From the NCBI RefSeq assembly GCF_005048855.1, contig NZ_SUME01000001.1, positions 124,001-188,000 on the forward strand: 64,000 nucleotides of DNA, read 5' to 3'. Shown here piece by piece: positions 16,150-25,965 of the stretch. The position numbers and the translations under genes are program-made. Every line of letters starts with the position of its first letter. Positions within the stretch are counted from its first letter, which is position 1. The notes beneath the pieces were generated by a model that was given only the letters and a program-made list of their open reading frames with translations, did no database searches and was not told the origin of the DNA. This DNA is from Sphingobacterium olei. GTDB taxonomy: Bacteria > Bacteroidota > Bacteroidia > Sphingobacteriales > Sphingobacteriaceae.

Positions 16150-18471
16150 TTAAAAATTATAAGATAATCGAATGGAATAGTTTCTGCCGAGCTGATGTGC
16201 GTAATAGCGAAATCTATCCATGTAATCTTTGTACAGTTTGTTTGTTATATTATCGATACTAAAGATCATTCCTACCGTATTCGATTTTAAATAAAATTGA
16301 GTTCCTGCCGTAAAATCGAGTAAATGATAAGCCTTCGGCGGAGCCGCATAGTCCGAATTTGATTCATATCGGGACTGTTGTGCTACGAATCGATGACTAA
16401 ATTTGACGTAAGAAGATTTCAGCAATCGCTTATCTTGAAAATTATGCTGAAGATAGTGTGTAAATCTGTCCGAAGGAATATAGGGAAGGTATTCATTCGT
16501 TGTGGTATTGATGGCTTTGACAATTGATGCCGACACACCATAGTCGAACGTTTCGACGAAGTGATACGACAACTTGAGATCAGCACCGTAGAAAAAGGCG
16601 TTGCCTTGCGTATAGGCATATAACGGAAATGTGCCCCTAATGGTTTGCCTTACCGAGTCTGGATTGGGATTAGCATATATGTAATCGGTAATATATTGTC
16701 CGAATACATCTAAATTAATGTTTATTTTTTCTACTTTATCTTGATATAACAACGAATTTACCCATTTCAATCCTTTTTCACTTCGAAGGTTTATATTTCC
16801 TACTTCGTAGGTGCCACTCCCATGATGTACGCCATCACTATATAGTTCATTGGCCGATGGAGCCCGCCAAGCTAATCCTAGATTGCTTTTCCAGTTCAGG
16901 TTTGGCAAGAAATGATACAATAAGCCTACAGTTCCCGACACATTGTGAAAATATCGCGTATCCTCCAACAGGTATTGATTCAAGGAACCGTTTGCATTTG
17001 GTCTATCATAATCGTAGCGGTATCCTGCAACATCAAAGTACCTGTAATCGTAGCGCAAGCCCGCTTCAAAATGGTATTTAGCTAAATGGAACTGTTGTAC
17101 GCCAAAAATGCCAAAGGTGTAATTGTCAAAATTAGGTACAATAGGCGTAGTGCCTGTACCTGCCGTATTGTTATGTACTTGCAAATTTGCACTTATGCCC
17201 ACGGTGGATTTGTGGTGTGTGTAAGAAGCATCAAGTGATTGGGTTGTCAACACCATGTCTGCCATTGGGGTATCATCACTTTCTATTCGACGCAAATCAA
17301 ATTCTTGCCGATGATTGCGTTGAAAACTATACTGCGCCTCCAGTTCGTCGCCATTATTCATATGGTGAGACCAATTTAGTTTGGCTAGGTCGTGAGCAAC
17401 TTGCTGCCGAGGAGATGTAATCTTATAGGAGAAATCGTAACTTTCGAAAGGTTTTCCATTTTCTATCCGGGCATATATATCTTCAATAGTGCCAATGTGT
17501 GCACCATAAAAAATGCCAATATCTGTTCCGAAATGACTGGCATAGGCAGAGAGCTTTCCCTGAGGTAGGATGTATTCCAAATATCCGTCATAATTTAGCT
17601 CTTTTGCGCCCGTATTACCGAGGTAATAGTCTGCAGTTTTGGTATTACCACTCTCTTTACCAGAAGCCGAGACTCTCCATCCGAAGTTATTGAAATGCCC
17701 TTCTAATCTAAAATGTCCTGCTAGTCCTTTGCCGTTGCTATTCCCTATTAAATTTATACGGCCTGCGATTGCTTTTTCATAGTCAATGGGAGCAGGACTG
17801 GTTAGTACCACTCCAGCCAATGCATCAGCACCATAGCGCACTCCTTGAGCCCCTTTTATTACCTCAATCTTATCCGACATAAAGGGGTCAATTTCAGGTG
17901 CATGTTCTACGCCCCACTGTTGACCTTCTTGTCGTACACCATTGTTTAGAATTACTATACGGTTACTGTGTAAACCATTGATGACAGGTTTTACGATGTT
18001 ACTTCCGGTAGCTAATGTTGTGACTCCTGCTATTTCAGCAAGTGCTTCAGCAAAGACTTTTCCTTTTGATTCTGCCAATTGCTGAGCGCTCAAACTCTGA
18101 CTGCTGCTGGACAAAGTAGACGATTTATGACCGACTATCCTGATGTCTTCCATATGGATGTGTTCGATGTTCAAGGCGACTTCAATACTGGTATCGCGAT
18201 GTAGATAGATCTCTAGGTCCAATGGCTGATAACTGATATGGGCTACGCGTATTTTAGTATATCCAGGGCATAGATTTTTTAGACTAAAGACTCCTTGGTC
18301 CTTAGATGTACTTCTGTTTTGATGAGATATGGATACTACGGCCCCGTCTATCGTTTTGTTTGTTGTTTTATCTACAACTCGTCCAGTCAATAGGATATTA
18401 CAATCCTTTTCTTGCGCATGAAGTATAACAGAAACAAATAGAAAGAGGCAAGCTATTGCTATTTTATTCAT
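16150..18471 (-). CDS. TonB-dependent outer-membrane receptor, probable metal uptake
   Basis: A 773-residue outer-membrane receptor. Signal peptide 1-19, a carboxypeptidase-regulatory-like domain at about 25-110 (LTGRVVDKTTNKTIDGAVV), a plug domain at about 125-235 with VINGLHSNRIVILNNG and IEVIKGAQGVRYGADALAG, then a 22-strand type barrel ending in the aromatic-terminal SIRLSYNF. The length is closer to metal/siderophore receptors than to the roughly 1000-residue SusC type, and no SusD follows. Neighbours rich in His and Cys, and a promoter palindrome, point to zinc or a related metal. Such energy-dependent import requires TonB-ExbBD encoded elsewhere. Confidence 0.88.
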   Translation of the reverse strand: MNKIAIACLFLFVSVILHAQEKDCNILLTGRVVDKTTNKTIDGAVVSISHQNRSTSKDQGVFSLKNLCPGYTKIRVAHISYQPLDLEIYLHRDTSIEVALNIEHIHMEDIRIVGHKSSTLSSSSQSLSAQQLAESKGKVFAEALAEIAGVTTLATGSNIVKPVINGLHSNRIVILNNGVRQEGQQWGVEHAPEIDPFMSDKIEVIKGAQGVRYGADALAGVVLTSPAPIDYEKAIAGRINLIGNSNGKGLAGHFRLEGHFNNFGWRVSASGKESGNTKTADYYLGNTGAKELNYDGYLEYILPQGKLSAYASHFGTDIGIFYGAHIGTIEDIYARIENGKPFESYDFSYKITSPRQQVAHDLAKLNWSHHMNNGDELEAQYSFQRNHRQEFDLRRIESDDTPMADMVLTTQSLDASYTHHKSTVGISANLQVHNNTAGTGTTPIVPNFDNYTFGIFGVQQFHLAKYHFEAGLRYDYRYFDVAGYRYDYDRPNANGSLNQYLLEDTRYFHNVSGTVGLLYHFLPNLNWKSNLGLAWRAPSANELYSDGVHHGSGTYEVGNINLRSEKGLKWVNSLLYQDKVEKININLDVFGQYITDYIYANPNPDSVRQTIRGTFPLYAYTQGNAFFYGADLKLSYHFVETFDYGVSASIVKAINTTTNEYLPYIPSDRFTHYLQHNFQDKRLLKSSYVKFSHRFVAQQSRYESNSDYAAPPKAYHLLDFTAGTQFYLKSNTVGMIFSIDNITNKLYKDYMDRFRYYAHQLGRNYSIRLSYNF

Positions 18472-18517
18472 TTATAGAATTTTCTTCTTATTTCTCGATT
18501 TTACGACTATTTAATAA

Positions 18518-18838
18518 TTAAGAAGTTGTAAAAGGAGGACCCTTATTGGCAAGGGGAAGAAAATACCCTAAGAACAGTGAATTATAATCTACGGTTGCAA
18601 AAATACGCGCGTAGTTAATTGCTACAGGCGATAAAGAAATAGCATGACAAATAGGTTCTGTCGTCTGCGAAAAGTGAATCTGATAACAGATGGCACAACT
18701 GTCGGGACTGTCGTCATGATGCGTCTTCGTATCGCAGGTTTGATGTTCTTCTTGATGCGTATGGTTGTATTGAAATAGGTTTGAACACAATAAGGTCCAA
18801 ACCAATACTAAAGCCAAATATGTTTTTAGTGTTTTCAA
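18518..18838 (-). CDS. Small His/Cys-rich exported protein
   Basis: A 106-residue protein with an N-terminal signal/anchor helix (residues 5-22), followed by a cluster of putative metal ligands: NHTHQEEHQTCDTKTHHDD and SCAICYQIHF. It opens the operon that continues with a TonB receptor and a His-rich lipoprotein. Small proteins of this make-up often accompany metal-regulated receptor genes in Bacteroidota. A chaperone or sensor role is inference. The predicted promoter places the transcript start at or next to the ATG, so the message may be leaderless. Confidence 0.7.
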   Translation of the reverse strand: MKTLKTYLALVLVWTLLCSNLFQYNHTHQEEHQTCDTKTHHDDSPDSCAICYQIHFSQTTEPICHAISLSPVAINYARIFATVDYNSLFLGYFLPLANKGPPFTTS

Positions 18839-18843
18839 TACGG

Positions 18844-18875
18844 CAAAGGTAAGTTAAATGCAACAGTGATGCAAA
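18844..18875 (-). promoter_or_regulatory. Promoter with embedded palindromic operator (Fur/Zur-like)
   Basis: Minus strand: TTTG (18875-18872), a 20-bp spacer and TACCTTTG (18851-18844). The spacer and the -33 box are covered by the imperfect palindrome TGCAACAGTGATGCA (18859-18873, 7-1-7 symmetry, 6 of 7 pairs matching). An operator here would block RNA polymerase, as Fur-family repressors do. The controlled genes look metal-related, so Zur is the first guess. Confidence 0.55.
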
Positions 18876-18896
18876 TTAAAATACGTATTGATGCAT

Positions 18897-19790
18897 TTAA
18901 GATCTCGGATGAAATTGTGTGATGACAGATTGAAGGTAATCTTTGTCAATATGTGTGTAGATTTCAGTCGTCGTGATGCTTTCATGTCCCAGCATATCTT
19001 GTACTGCCCGGAGATCCGCTCCGCCTTCTACTAGATGCGATGCAAAACTATGTCTAAAGGTGTGCGGACTTATCTCTTTTTGTAAACCGATTTTTTGGGC
19101 TAAATCTTTAACTATAATAAATACCATTACCCTTGAAAGTGGGGAGCCGCGGCGATTCAAAAAGACGAAATCTTCTTTTCCCGATTTTATGGACTGATGC
19201 ACACGTATGTCATCCATATAAATTTTTAAGTATTTGATGGCCTGTTGTCCTACGGGAATCAGTCTTTCCTTGTTACCTTTGCCTTCGACTTTGATAAATT
19301 CTACATCAAGGAAAAGATTTGAAATTTTTAAATTGATGAGTTCTGATACGCGCAGTCCGCAACCGTATAGAACTTCTATTATGGCCTTATTACGCATGCC
19401 TTCAGGCTTGGATAGATCTATGGCATTGATTAATGAATCGATCTCTTCAATATTCAATACAGAAGGCATTTTACGTGTTAATCGAGGTGTTTCAATGAGT
19501 TCGCATGGATTAGCTGTGAGGTCATATTCTATTTGTAAGAAATTAAAAAATGTTTTTAGTCCGGAAAGGAGACGAGCTTGGGTAAAGGGAGATAGGGCAA
19601 ACTCATTGATCCACAGTAAAAAGTGTTGAATGTGCTGTGCTGTTAACTTTTCGATCTCCAGATTGAGGTCTTCACAATAGACTTCCAATTTACGCACATC
19701 ATTTAGATAGGCATGAACAGAATTTCCGCTGAGATTGCGTTCAAATTCTAAATAGCGTTTGAAATCTTTTTTTGTTGTTTGCCAATCCAT
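18897..19790 (-). CDS. xerD: Tyrosine recombinase XerD/XerC-type
   Basis: A 297-residue site-specific recombinase that resolves chromosome dimers at dif. N-terminal SAM-like DNA-binding domain (1-95) and catalytic domain with Arg147 (CGLRVSEL), Lys171 (GKGNKER), His243 and Arg246 (HTFRHSF), His269 (GHESI) and the nucleophile Tyr278 (EIYTH). All six catalytic residues are present. Length and the absence of phage genes nearby argue for the chromosomal Xer protein rather than a mobile-element integrase. XerC and XerD are not separable here by eye. Confidence 0.92.
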   Translation of the reverse strand: MDWQTTKKDFKRYLEFERNLSGNSVHAYLNDVRKLEVYCEDLNLEIEKLTAQHIQHFLLWINEFALSPFTQARLLSGLKTFFNFLQIEYDLTANPCELIETPRLTRKMPSVLNIEEIDSLINAIDLSKPEGMRNKAIIEVLYGCGLRVSELINLKISNLFLDVEFIKVEGKGNKERLIPVGQQAIKYLKIYMDDIRVHQSIKSGKEDFVFLNRRGSPLSRVMVFIIVKDLAQKIGLQKEISPHTFRHSFASHLVEGGADLRAVQDMLGHESITTTEIYTHIDKDYLQSVITQFHPRS

Positions 19791-19879
19791 GTTACGAAGT
19801 TAAAAAATGTAAATTTATTATCTGACCGTATTCTTTGTAAATAATTAATCCTAAATTGGCGGTATTAACTTTACATTGC

Positions 19880-22744
19880 ATGAAATTATTAAAACCATTA
19901 GCGGTTGCATTCTTATTACCCGCTACTTTTGTTTCTGTTGATGCTAGCGAAGGCTATATTTCCAAAATTCATCCAGTTGCAAAGGTAATTCTGTCTCAAG
20001 ATAGTACTTCTTTGGACAAAATATTGCCATTTGACAATGAAGTATTGGTGGGTACACTGAAAAATGGCTTCAAATACTACATCCGTAGAAATGTTGAACC
20101 AGAGAAAAGAGTAACTATGTACCTCGGTATGAAGGTAGGATCAATTTTGGAGACAGATGAAGAGCAGGGATTAGCTCACTTCTTAGAGCACATGAATTTC
20201 AATGGATTAAAGCATTTTCCAAAAAATGAGTTAGTTGATTACTTACAAAAAGCAGGTGTACGTTTTGGAAGCGATTTGAACGCACATACAGGTTTTGACG
20301 AAACGGTATATAAACTTCCCATTCCTTCGGATGATCCGGAATTATTAAAAAACGGACTTCAAGTGATGCGTGATTGGGCTCAGGATGCGCTTCTAGATGC
20401 AGAAGAAATTGATAAAGAACGCGGAATCATTATGGAAGAAATGCGTGGTAGTCGTGGTGCTAACCAACGTATGCAAGATCAGTATCTTCCAGTATTGCTA
20501 AACGGATCGTTATATTCGAAACGTTTACCTATTGGTACGGAGGAAATAATTACGACTTTCCAACCTGAAGTAATCCGCAATTTTCATAAAAAGTGGTACA
20601 GGCCAGATCTACAATCTCTTATTATAGTTGGGGATATTGACGTGACGCAGATGGAGCAGGAAGTTATCCGTCTTTTTTCGGATATGACATTACCAGCAAC
20701 ACCCGAAGAGCGTAAGGAGTATAAGGTAGACCTATTGAATAAAAATCAGTTTATCGCGGTTACGGATCCAGAGATGCAATATACTGTTGGGCAGATCATC
20801 ATCAAGCATCCTGAAGAGAAAGTAAAAACGGTAGGTGATTACAGAAGCTCTTTGTTAAAAAGTGTGTTTAATCAACTCATTAACTCGCGGCTTCGTGAAT
20901 TGAGTCAACAGGCTAATCCTCCTTTTTTACAGGGGCAGGTTGGTATAGGTTCACTTTTTGGTGGTTTGGATAATATGTCATTATTATTTGTCGCTAACCC
21001 TGGGAAATTTGATTTGGGACTCAAAACCTTGATCCGTGAAATGGAGCGTTTTGAAAAATATGGTTTTACGGAGACGGAGTTTCAACGTGCAATATCATCT
21101 ATAGCTAAAGGAAATGAGACATCTTATATAGAGCGCGATAAGAAGAAATCAGACGCTTATGTGGAGAGCTACCTGCGAAATTTCATTGATGATGCTCCTT
21201 CGCTCAGTAATGAAGACCGTTATCAATTGACGAAACAACTTTTGCCTACCTTGACCTTAAAGGAAGTAGAAAATATAGGTAAGAAATTCTATGCGGATGT
21301 AAATAGGGATGTAATTGTCATGGCTCCTGAAAAAGATAGGGCATTAGTGCCTAACGAGGAAGCGGTGAATGCATGGATTTCTGAGGTTAAAAAAGAGGAA
21401 ATCCTGGCGTATGAGGACAAGGTTTCGGAATTGCCTTTATTAGCAAAAGAGCCCGTTAAAGGTGCAATTGCTGCTACTAAACATATTGATGGCCTTGATG
21501 CGAAAGAAATTGTGTTGAGCAATGGCGTAAAAGTAATCTTAAAACCAACGAAATTTAAAAACGATCAAATCTTGATTTCGAGTTTTAGTCCGGGTGGCAC
21601 CTCCTTATATCCTGATACGGAATATATGACAGCCTCCAATGCTTCCAGTTTTGTAAATGGAAGTGGAGTAGGACAGCTGAATGCGATAGAGCTTCGGAAG
21701 TACCTGACCGGTAAAAATGTAAACGTTTCTCCTTATATTTCGGAACGTAGCGAAGGTATAAGTGGTTCTACAGATAAAGAAGGACTGAAAACTGCCTTTG
21801 AAATGATCTACGGTTATTTCACCGAGCCTAGATTAGACGATGATATCTTTCAAAGTGGTATAGCGCGTACGCTGTCTTCTATGGAGAACCGAGAAGATAA
21901 TCCAGATTTTGTCTACTCAGATGTGATGCTTAAAAGTCTGTATGGCGATAATATTCGCCGGATAGTTCCTACTCCGGAAAAAATTAAAACTATTGATCAA
22001 CAACGTGCTTTAGAAATTTACCGAGAGCGTTTTGCGGATGCTTCAGATTTTACCTTCACTATCGTTGGATCATTTGCGGAAGAGGAGATTAAGCCTTATT
22101 TAGAGCAGTATCTAGCAGCCTTGCCTTCTATTTCCCGAAAAGAGGAGGCTAAAAATTTAGGAATAGTAGAACCGAATAAAGGTTTTGAAAAGATTGTTTA
22201 TAAAGGTAAGGAAGCGAAAGCCACAGTACAATTGAAATATTATGGTGATTATGATTATTCAGAAAAAGAAAACCTGAATTTTGATGCACTTGAAAGTGTG
22301 CTGTCGATCAAATTATTAGAACGGTTAAGAGAAGATGAAAGTGGTGTATACGGTACTGGGGCACGCGGTTCTTCAAGCAAATATCCTATCGGACGCTACA
22401 GTTTTACAGTCGGGTTTGGAACCAGTGTAGATAAGTATCAATCGTTGATTAATTCGGCTTTGGATGAAATCAATAAAGTAAAGAAAGATGGCCCTACGCA
22501 AATAGATCTAGATAAATTTATTGTTGAACAAAAACGGCAGTTAGAAGTACAACTTCGGGAAAATACATTTTGGATGGGACAGATTGCCGGTGCCTACCAA
22601 AATAATGAAGACCCGACTTATATCTTACGTTATTTGGAAGAATTGGATAAATTGACAATAGATTCTGTTAAAGAAGTAGCTAATAAATACTTAAAGGACG
22701 ATCGGCTATTTAAATTTATTCTCTTGCCGGAAACGGATAATTAG
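19880..22744 (+). CDS. M16 family zinc metallopeptidase (two-domain)
   Basis: A 954-residue secreted insulinase-type peptidase. Signal peptide MKLLKPLAVAFLLPATF; the inverted zinc motif HxxEH is His100-Glu103-His104 (AHFLEHMNFNG) with the downstream Glu in the EIDKERGIIMEEM region. The second half (from about residue 520, KEIVLSNGVKVILKPTKFKN) repeats the fold without a zinc site, as in PqqL-like proteases. The ATG at 19880 is chosen over a TTG at 19856 since it gives a proper signal peptide. A degenerate heptamer repeat begins at its stop codon. Confidence 0.9.
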   Translation: MKLLKPLAVAFLLPATFVSVDASEGYISKIHPVAKVILSQDSTSLDKILPFDNEVLVGTLKNGFKYYIRRNVEPEKRVTMYLGMKVGSILETDEEQGLAHFLEHMNFNGLKHFPKNELVDYLQKAGVRFGSDLNAHTGFDETVYKLPIPSDDPELLKNGLQVMRDWAQDALLDAEEIDKERGIIMEEMRGSRGANQRMQDQYLPVLLNGSLYSKRLPIGTEEIITTFQPEVIRNFHKKWYRPDLQSLIIVGDIDVTQMEQEVIRLFSDMTLPATPEERKEYKVDLLNKNQFIAVTDPEMQYTVGQIIIKHPEEKVKTVGDYRSSLLKSVFNQLINSRLRELSQQANPPFLQGQVGIGSLFGGLDNMSLLFVANPGKFDLGLKTLIREMERFEKYGFTETEFQRAISSIAKGNETSYIERDKKKSDAYVESYLRNFIDDAPSLSNEDRYQLTKQLLPTLTLKEVENIGKKFYADVNRDVIVMAPEKDRALVPNEEAVNAWISEVKKEEILAYEDKVSELPLLAKEPVKGAIAATKHIDGLDAKEIVLSNGVKVILKPTKFKNDQILISSFSPGGTSLYPDTEYMTASNASSFVNGSGVGQLNAIELRKYLTGKNVNVSPYISERSEGISGSTDKEGLKTAFEMIYGYFTEPRLDDDIFQSGIARTLSSMENREDNPDFVYSDVMLKSLYGDNIRRIVPTPEKIKTIDQQRALEIYRERFADASDFTFTIVGSFAEEEIKPYLEQYLAALPSISRKEEAKNLGIVEPNKGFEKIVYKGKEAKATVQLKYYGDYDYSEKENLNFDALESVLSIKLLERLREDESGVYGTGARGSSSKYPIGRYSFTVGFGTSVDKYQSLINSALDEINKVKKDGPTQIDLDKFIVEQKRQLEVQLRENTFWMGQIAGAYQNNEDPTYILRYLEELDKLTIDSVKEVANKYLKDDRLFKFILLPETDN

Positions 22745-22782
22745 TGACTGGTGACTAGTAATTAGTGACTAGAAGTTAGGTT
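22741..22782. repeat. Degenerate heptanucleotide repeat (TTAGTGA-like)
   Basis: Successive 7-base units TTAGTGA, CTGGTGA, CTAGTAA, TTAGTGA, CTAGAAG, TTAGGTT starting at the M16 stop codon. Same period as the GAGTATT repeat at 1674 but a different sequence. Confidence 0.75.
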
Positions 22783-22798
22783 CTTGGGGTTAAGGGCG

Positions 22799-22846
22799 AT
22801 TGTCCACGTCATCGCGAGCCGGAGGAATGACGGTTTAGCAATCTTT
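22799..22846. repeat. REP-like dispersed intergenic repeat
   Basis: The stretch reads CGTCATCGCGAGCCGGAGGA followed by ATGACGGTTTAGCAATCTTT. It follows the pattern of the widespread GTCAT(T/C)GCGAG...AGCAATCT family of small intergenic repeats, with GTCAT and ATGAC arms able to pair. Copy number in the genome cannot be seen from here. Confidence 0.5.
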
Positions 22847-22849
22847 TGT

Positions 22850-22906
22850 AATTCATGGTTGTGTGTATCTTACTTCGGGCAAGTTATACGTAACCATGAA
22901 TTTTTT
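22850..22906 (+). terminator. Long-loop inverted repeat, probable terminator
   Basis: AATTCATGGTT (22850-22860) and AACCATGAATT (22892-22902) form a perfect 11-bp stem across a 31-base loop and are followed by T residues. It could end M16 transcription or be the second half of the neighbouring dispersed repeat. Confidence 0.5.
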
Positions 22907-22921
22907 AAGACCTATTCCATT

Positions 22922-25900
22922 CTAGGAATAAGAAGTGGACACCAAGCTTCCTTTTTCGATGTCTTTTAGGACTGTAATAGATCTAGGCATCCGTTCTTTC
23001 AGTTCTTCGACATGTGATATGATACCTACGACACGATTTTCTTGGTGTAGGTATTGCAGTGTGTCGAATACAGTGTTGATGCTTTCATTGTCCTGTGTTC
23101 CGAAACCTTCGTCAATAAAGAAAAAGTTTTTATCTGCTTTGTTCATGGACTGAATGTTCTCCGCTAAAGCCAGTGCCAGACATAATGAAGCCTGGAATCC
23201 CTGTCCGCCGGAGAGTGTCTTAACCGATCGTCGGTAACCGTTGTTCAGAAAATCGATGACTTCAAACTCGTTGCTGTCGTTAATACTTAGGCTCAGTTGG
23301 TTTTTTGTAAGCCGGTGAAAACGTTGATTGGCTATTTCGCACAGCCGTTCTAAATGGATGCTGGATACGTAGTTTACAAAACCATTTCCTTTAAACATCC
23401 TGGATAACGTTTCTAGATTTTCTTTCCGCACATTGACTTTTTCGAATTCCGTAAGCAGTTTTGTTTTCTTTTCGAATTCTTCTAGCAGATGCTGAAATTC
23501 TTTTTCCAAGGCTCCTGTTAGGGTAAGTTGAAGTTCTAATTCTTCTTTCTTTAATCGATATAAGGTTTCTGTCTCTTCAAACAATTGATCTGTAAACCCC
23601 CCATTATCGGTTATATTCTTCAGTTCTGTAATCCGGTTCCGCAATGCAGAGATCTGAATATAATGGTTTTGGATTTTCATCCTATATTGATCGACGGGCA
23701 GATTTTTGTTGATAACGAATTGAACTTCTGTTATGTCATTATAACCAAATGAAGTCAATAGCAAATTTATTTTCGATTGTATTTCGCCGAGTTGGGTATT
23801 CACAAGCGTATATTGCTCATAACTTTCGCCATATTGACCCGATATGGAAGCAAGTTTACTGTTCAGCTCATTTATCGATTTATTGAGCAATTGATACTCT
23901 TCCTCAGTGTAGAGGATCTTCTGCTCAATTTCGGTAGCAATAGCTGGAAATTGTTCTGCTGGAACGGATAGAAGTTCATATGCATTTAAAACACGCAACT
24001 GACTTGTGTTTTGTTGGATATTGGATTCGAGAATCTTAATGTCATTGCTGAGTTCGGTTAAGGATTTCTCATATTTCAATACCTTTTCGTGTGTTGATAG
24101 GATTTCATCACGAAGGTTTTTTACGTGTATTTCTTTTTGTTTGATATCGTTTTCCAGTCCTTGAAGTGTTTTCTTTTCGGTATTAAATGTACTTCTGTCG
24201 GCGCTATCAAAGTCTTTCCATTTGAATTCATCGACATGAGATGCTAATTTGTTTGCCTGGATTGTTAATTCATTTTTGAGTTCGTCGCGTAGTTTTATTT
24301 TGTCAGAAAGCAAGGTTGCGGTTTTTGTAAACTGCTGGAGTTTTTTATTATTTGACGTTTCATCTAATTGGAGATCTGCTTTCAAGCTTAACACCTGATT
24401 TAAGTGCTCTGTTACGTCTTCTGCATGCATGGGCGCGGGATGCTCGAGTGACCCACACAAAGGGCAATTTTCGCCGTCGTGCAGATTCTGAACATATTGG
24501 CTAAGTTCCTGTTTTAACCGCCAATCAGATTCTTCTTTCGCCAGTTCGGATAGTTTTTGCTGACACCGTTGAATATTTGAATAGAGTTGCTGTTCCCAAT
24601 GAACAACGTCTAATTTGGCGTCTATAAATTGATTTTCCAGTTCATAAATCTGAGACTGATTCAGTTCAAACTTTCCCTGTAGCTCTTTTTTTAATTTTTC
24701 AAGAGTATCTTTAGCTTGGTACCAATTCTCAATGGCTAGAAGTTCACTGGTATTCATTCTCCTGTTTTTTAGTATTTCTAGCTTGTTCTCTTCCTCTTCA
24801 AGGTTATTAATTAATAGCGCTTCTTGCTCCTTTGTTTTTTTTACGATAGGCTGTCCCTTGTCTAATCTACTTTGTACCTCTACCTTTTTTTGCTCTAATT
24901 CTGTATTTGTAATTAAGAGTTTGTAATCTTCAATCTGTTTTTTGAAGACGTTAATTTGATTAAAATCGGGCAATAGATGAGCAAATTTTTCCTCGTCAGC
25001 TGTTAATTGTTGTTGTAAGCTGAGTTTTTGTTCTTTGAGGTTTTGTATTTTGATGACTAACGTTTCTTTTCCTGTTGTTAGTTGATGTAGGTGGTTTAAG
25101 GCTTCCTTGAAATTCGAAACGGTTTTCTCGAATTGCGAAACTTCTTCTTCCATTTTTCTGATCGAATCCGATTGTTGTTCAAGCGCTGTCAGCTCCAATT
25201 CCTTATTCGCCAGATCTTTTTTGTCCTGCTGGATATCAACCAACTTTTGGTACCGTTCTTCAATGGATTTGTGTTCTTTCTTTACGTTGAGAAGGGAAGA
25301 CTTAGCATCGTTTAATGTTATTTTTTTAGATTCAATTACTTCTGCAGTCACATCCTCAAAACCTGTTAATGCACCACGCAGGTTTTCCAATTTTTTATTG
25401 TTTTCTGCTTGAAGAAAGGAAACCTTCGGGCCGAGGTCATATTTATTGAGATAGAAGATTTCCTTCATCATCTCTGAGCGATCTTTTCCGCCTAGTTCTA
25501 AAAATTCTTTAAACTTTCCCTGTGGAATGATGATCGTCCGTCGGAAGTTGGGATAGGATAGGTTAGTCACCAAAGTACCGTCTGCAGATTCCATCGGAAT
25601 CCATTGGTTTTCTTTCCATTCGTAAGCAATTCTTTCGATCGCCGTAATATCTTCAAAGCGTTTTCTACGTTTCCACTGCGCCACAAAGCGAAATTTTCGC
25701 TGTTCAAAATTGATGAAATCAAAAACAATCGTAGTTCCGTTAGACTTTAGATTGAGCATGTTGTACGCTCTTTTGTCGGCTTTATTTAACCGTTCGGTAT
25801 CGCCATACAACGCAAAGCTGATCGCCTCTAAAATAGAAGATTTTCCAGAGCCGACAGCGCCAAAAATACCAAATAGCCCGGCCTCCGTAAGCCGCGTGAA

Positions 25901-25963
25901 ATCAATCTCCTGTTTTTGCTGATAGGAATATAACCCTTCGATGCTTAAGTATAATGGTAACAT
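22922..25963 (-). CDS. sbcC: Nuclease SbcCD subunit C (Rad50-like ATPase)
   Basis: A 1013-residue SMC-like ATPase that with SbcD cuts hairpins and blocked DNA ends. Walker A GAVGSGKSS starts at residue 35; a long coiled coil is broken by the zinc hook CPLC (Cys500, Cys503), through which dimers join; the C-terminal head has the signature KTLSGGQGFQASL and Walker B FFFIDEGFGTQD. The gene follows sbcD with 2 bases between them. Usual family length. Confidence 0.93.
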   Translation of the reverse strand: MLPLYLSIEGLYSYQQKQEIDFTRLTEAGLFGIFGAVGSGKSSILEAISFALYGDTERLNKADKRAYNMLNLKSNGTTIVFDFINFEQRKFRFVAQWKRRKRFEDITAIERIAYEWKENQWIPMESADGTLVTNLSYPNFRRTIIIPQGKFKEFLELGGKDRSEMMKEIFYLNKYDLGPKVSFLQAENNKKLENLRGALTGFEDVTAEVIESKKITLNDAKSSLLNVKKEHKSIEERYQKLVDIQQDKKDLANKELELTALEQQSDSIRKMEEEVSQFEKTVSNFKEALNHLHQLTTGKETLVIKIQNLKEQKLSLQQQLTADEEKFAHLLPDFNQINVFKKQIEDYKLLITNTELEQKKVEVQSRLDKGQPIVKKTKEQEALLINNLEEEENKLEILKNRRMNTSELLAIENWYQAKDTLEKLKKELQGKFELNQSQIYELENQFIDAKLDVVHWEQQLYSNIQRCQQKLSELAKEESDWRLKQELSQYVQNLHDGENCPLCGSLEHPAPMHAEDVTEHLNQVLSLKADLQLDETSNNKKLQQFTKTATLLSDKIKLRDELKNELTIQANKLASHVDEFKWKDFDSADRSTFNTEKKTLQGLENDIKQKEIHVKNLRDEILSTHEKVLKYEKSLTELSNDIKILESNIQQNTSQLRVLNAYELLSVPAEQFPAIATEIEQKILYTEEEYQLLNKSINELNSKLASISGQYGESYEQYTLVNTQLGEIQSKINLLLTSFGYNDITEVQFVINKNLPVDQYRMKIQNHYIQISALRNRITELKNITDNGGFTDQLFEETETLYRLKKEELELQLTLTGALEKEFQHLLEEFEKKTKLLTEFEKVNVRKENLETLSRMFKGNGFVNYVSSIHLERLCEIANQRFHRLTKNQLSLSINDSNEFEVIDFLNNGYRRSVKTLSGGQGFQASLCLALALAENIQSMNKADKNFFFIDEGFGTQDNESINTVFDTLQYLHQENRVVGIISHVEELKERMPRSITVLKDIEKGSLVSTSYS

Positions 25964-25965
25964 AG

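Noticed and set aside
18897..19790. Tyrosine recombinase as a mobile-element integrase
   Set aside because: Length, complete XerD-type motifs and housekeeping neighbours indicate the chromosomal Xer recombinase; no att-like repeats or phage genes were seen.
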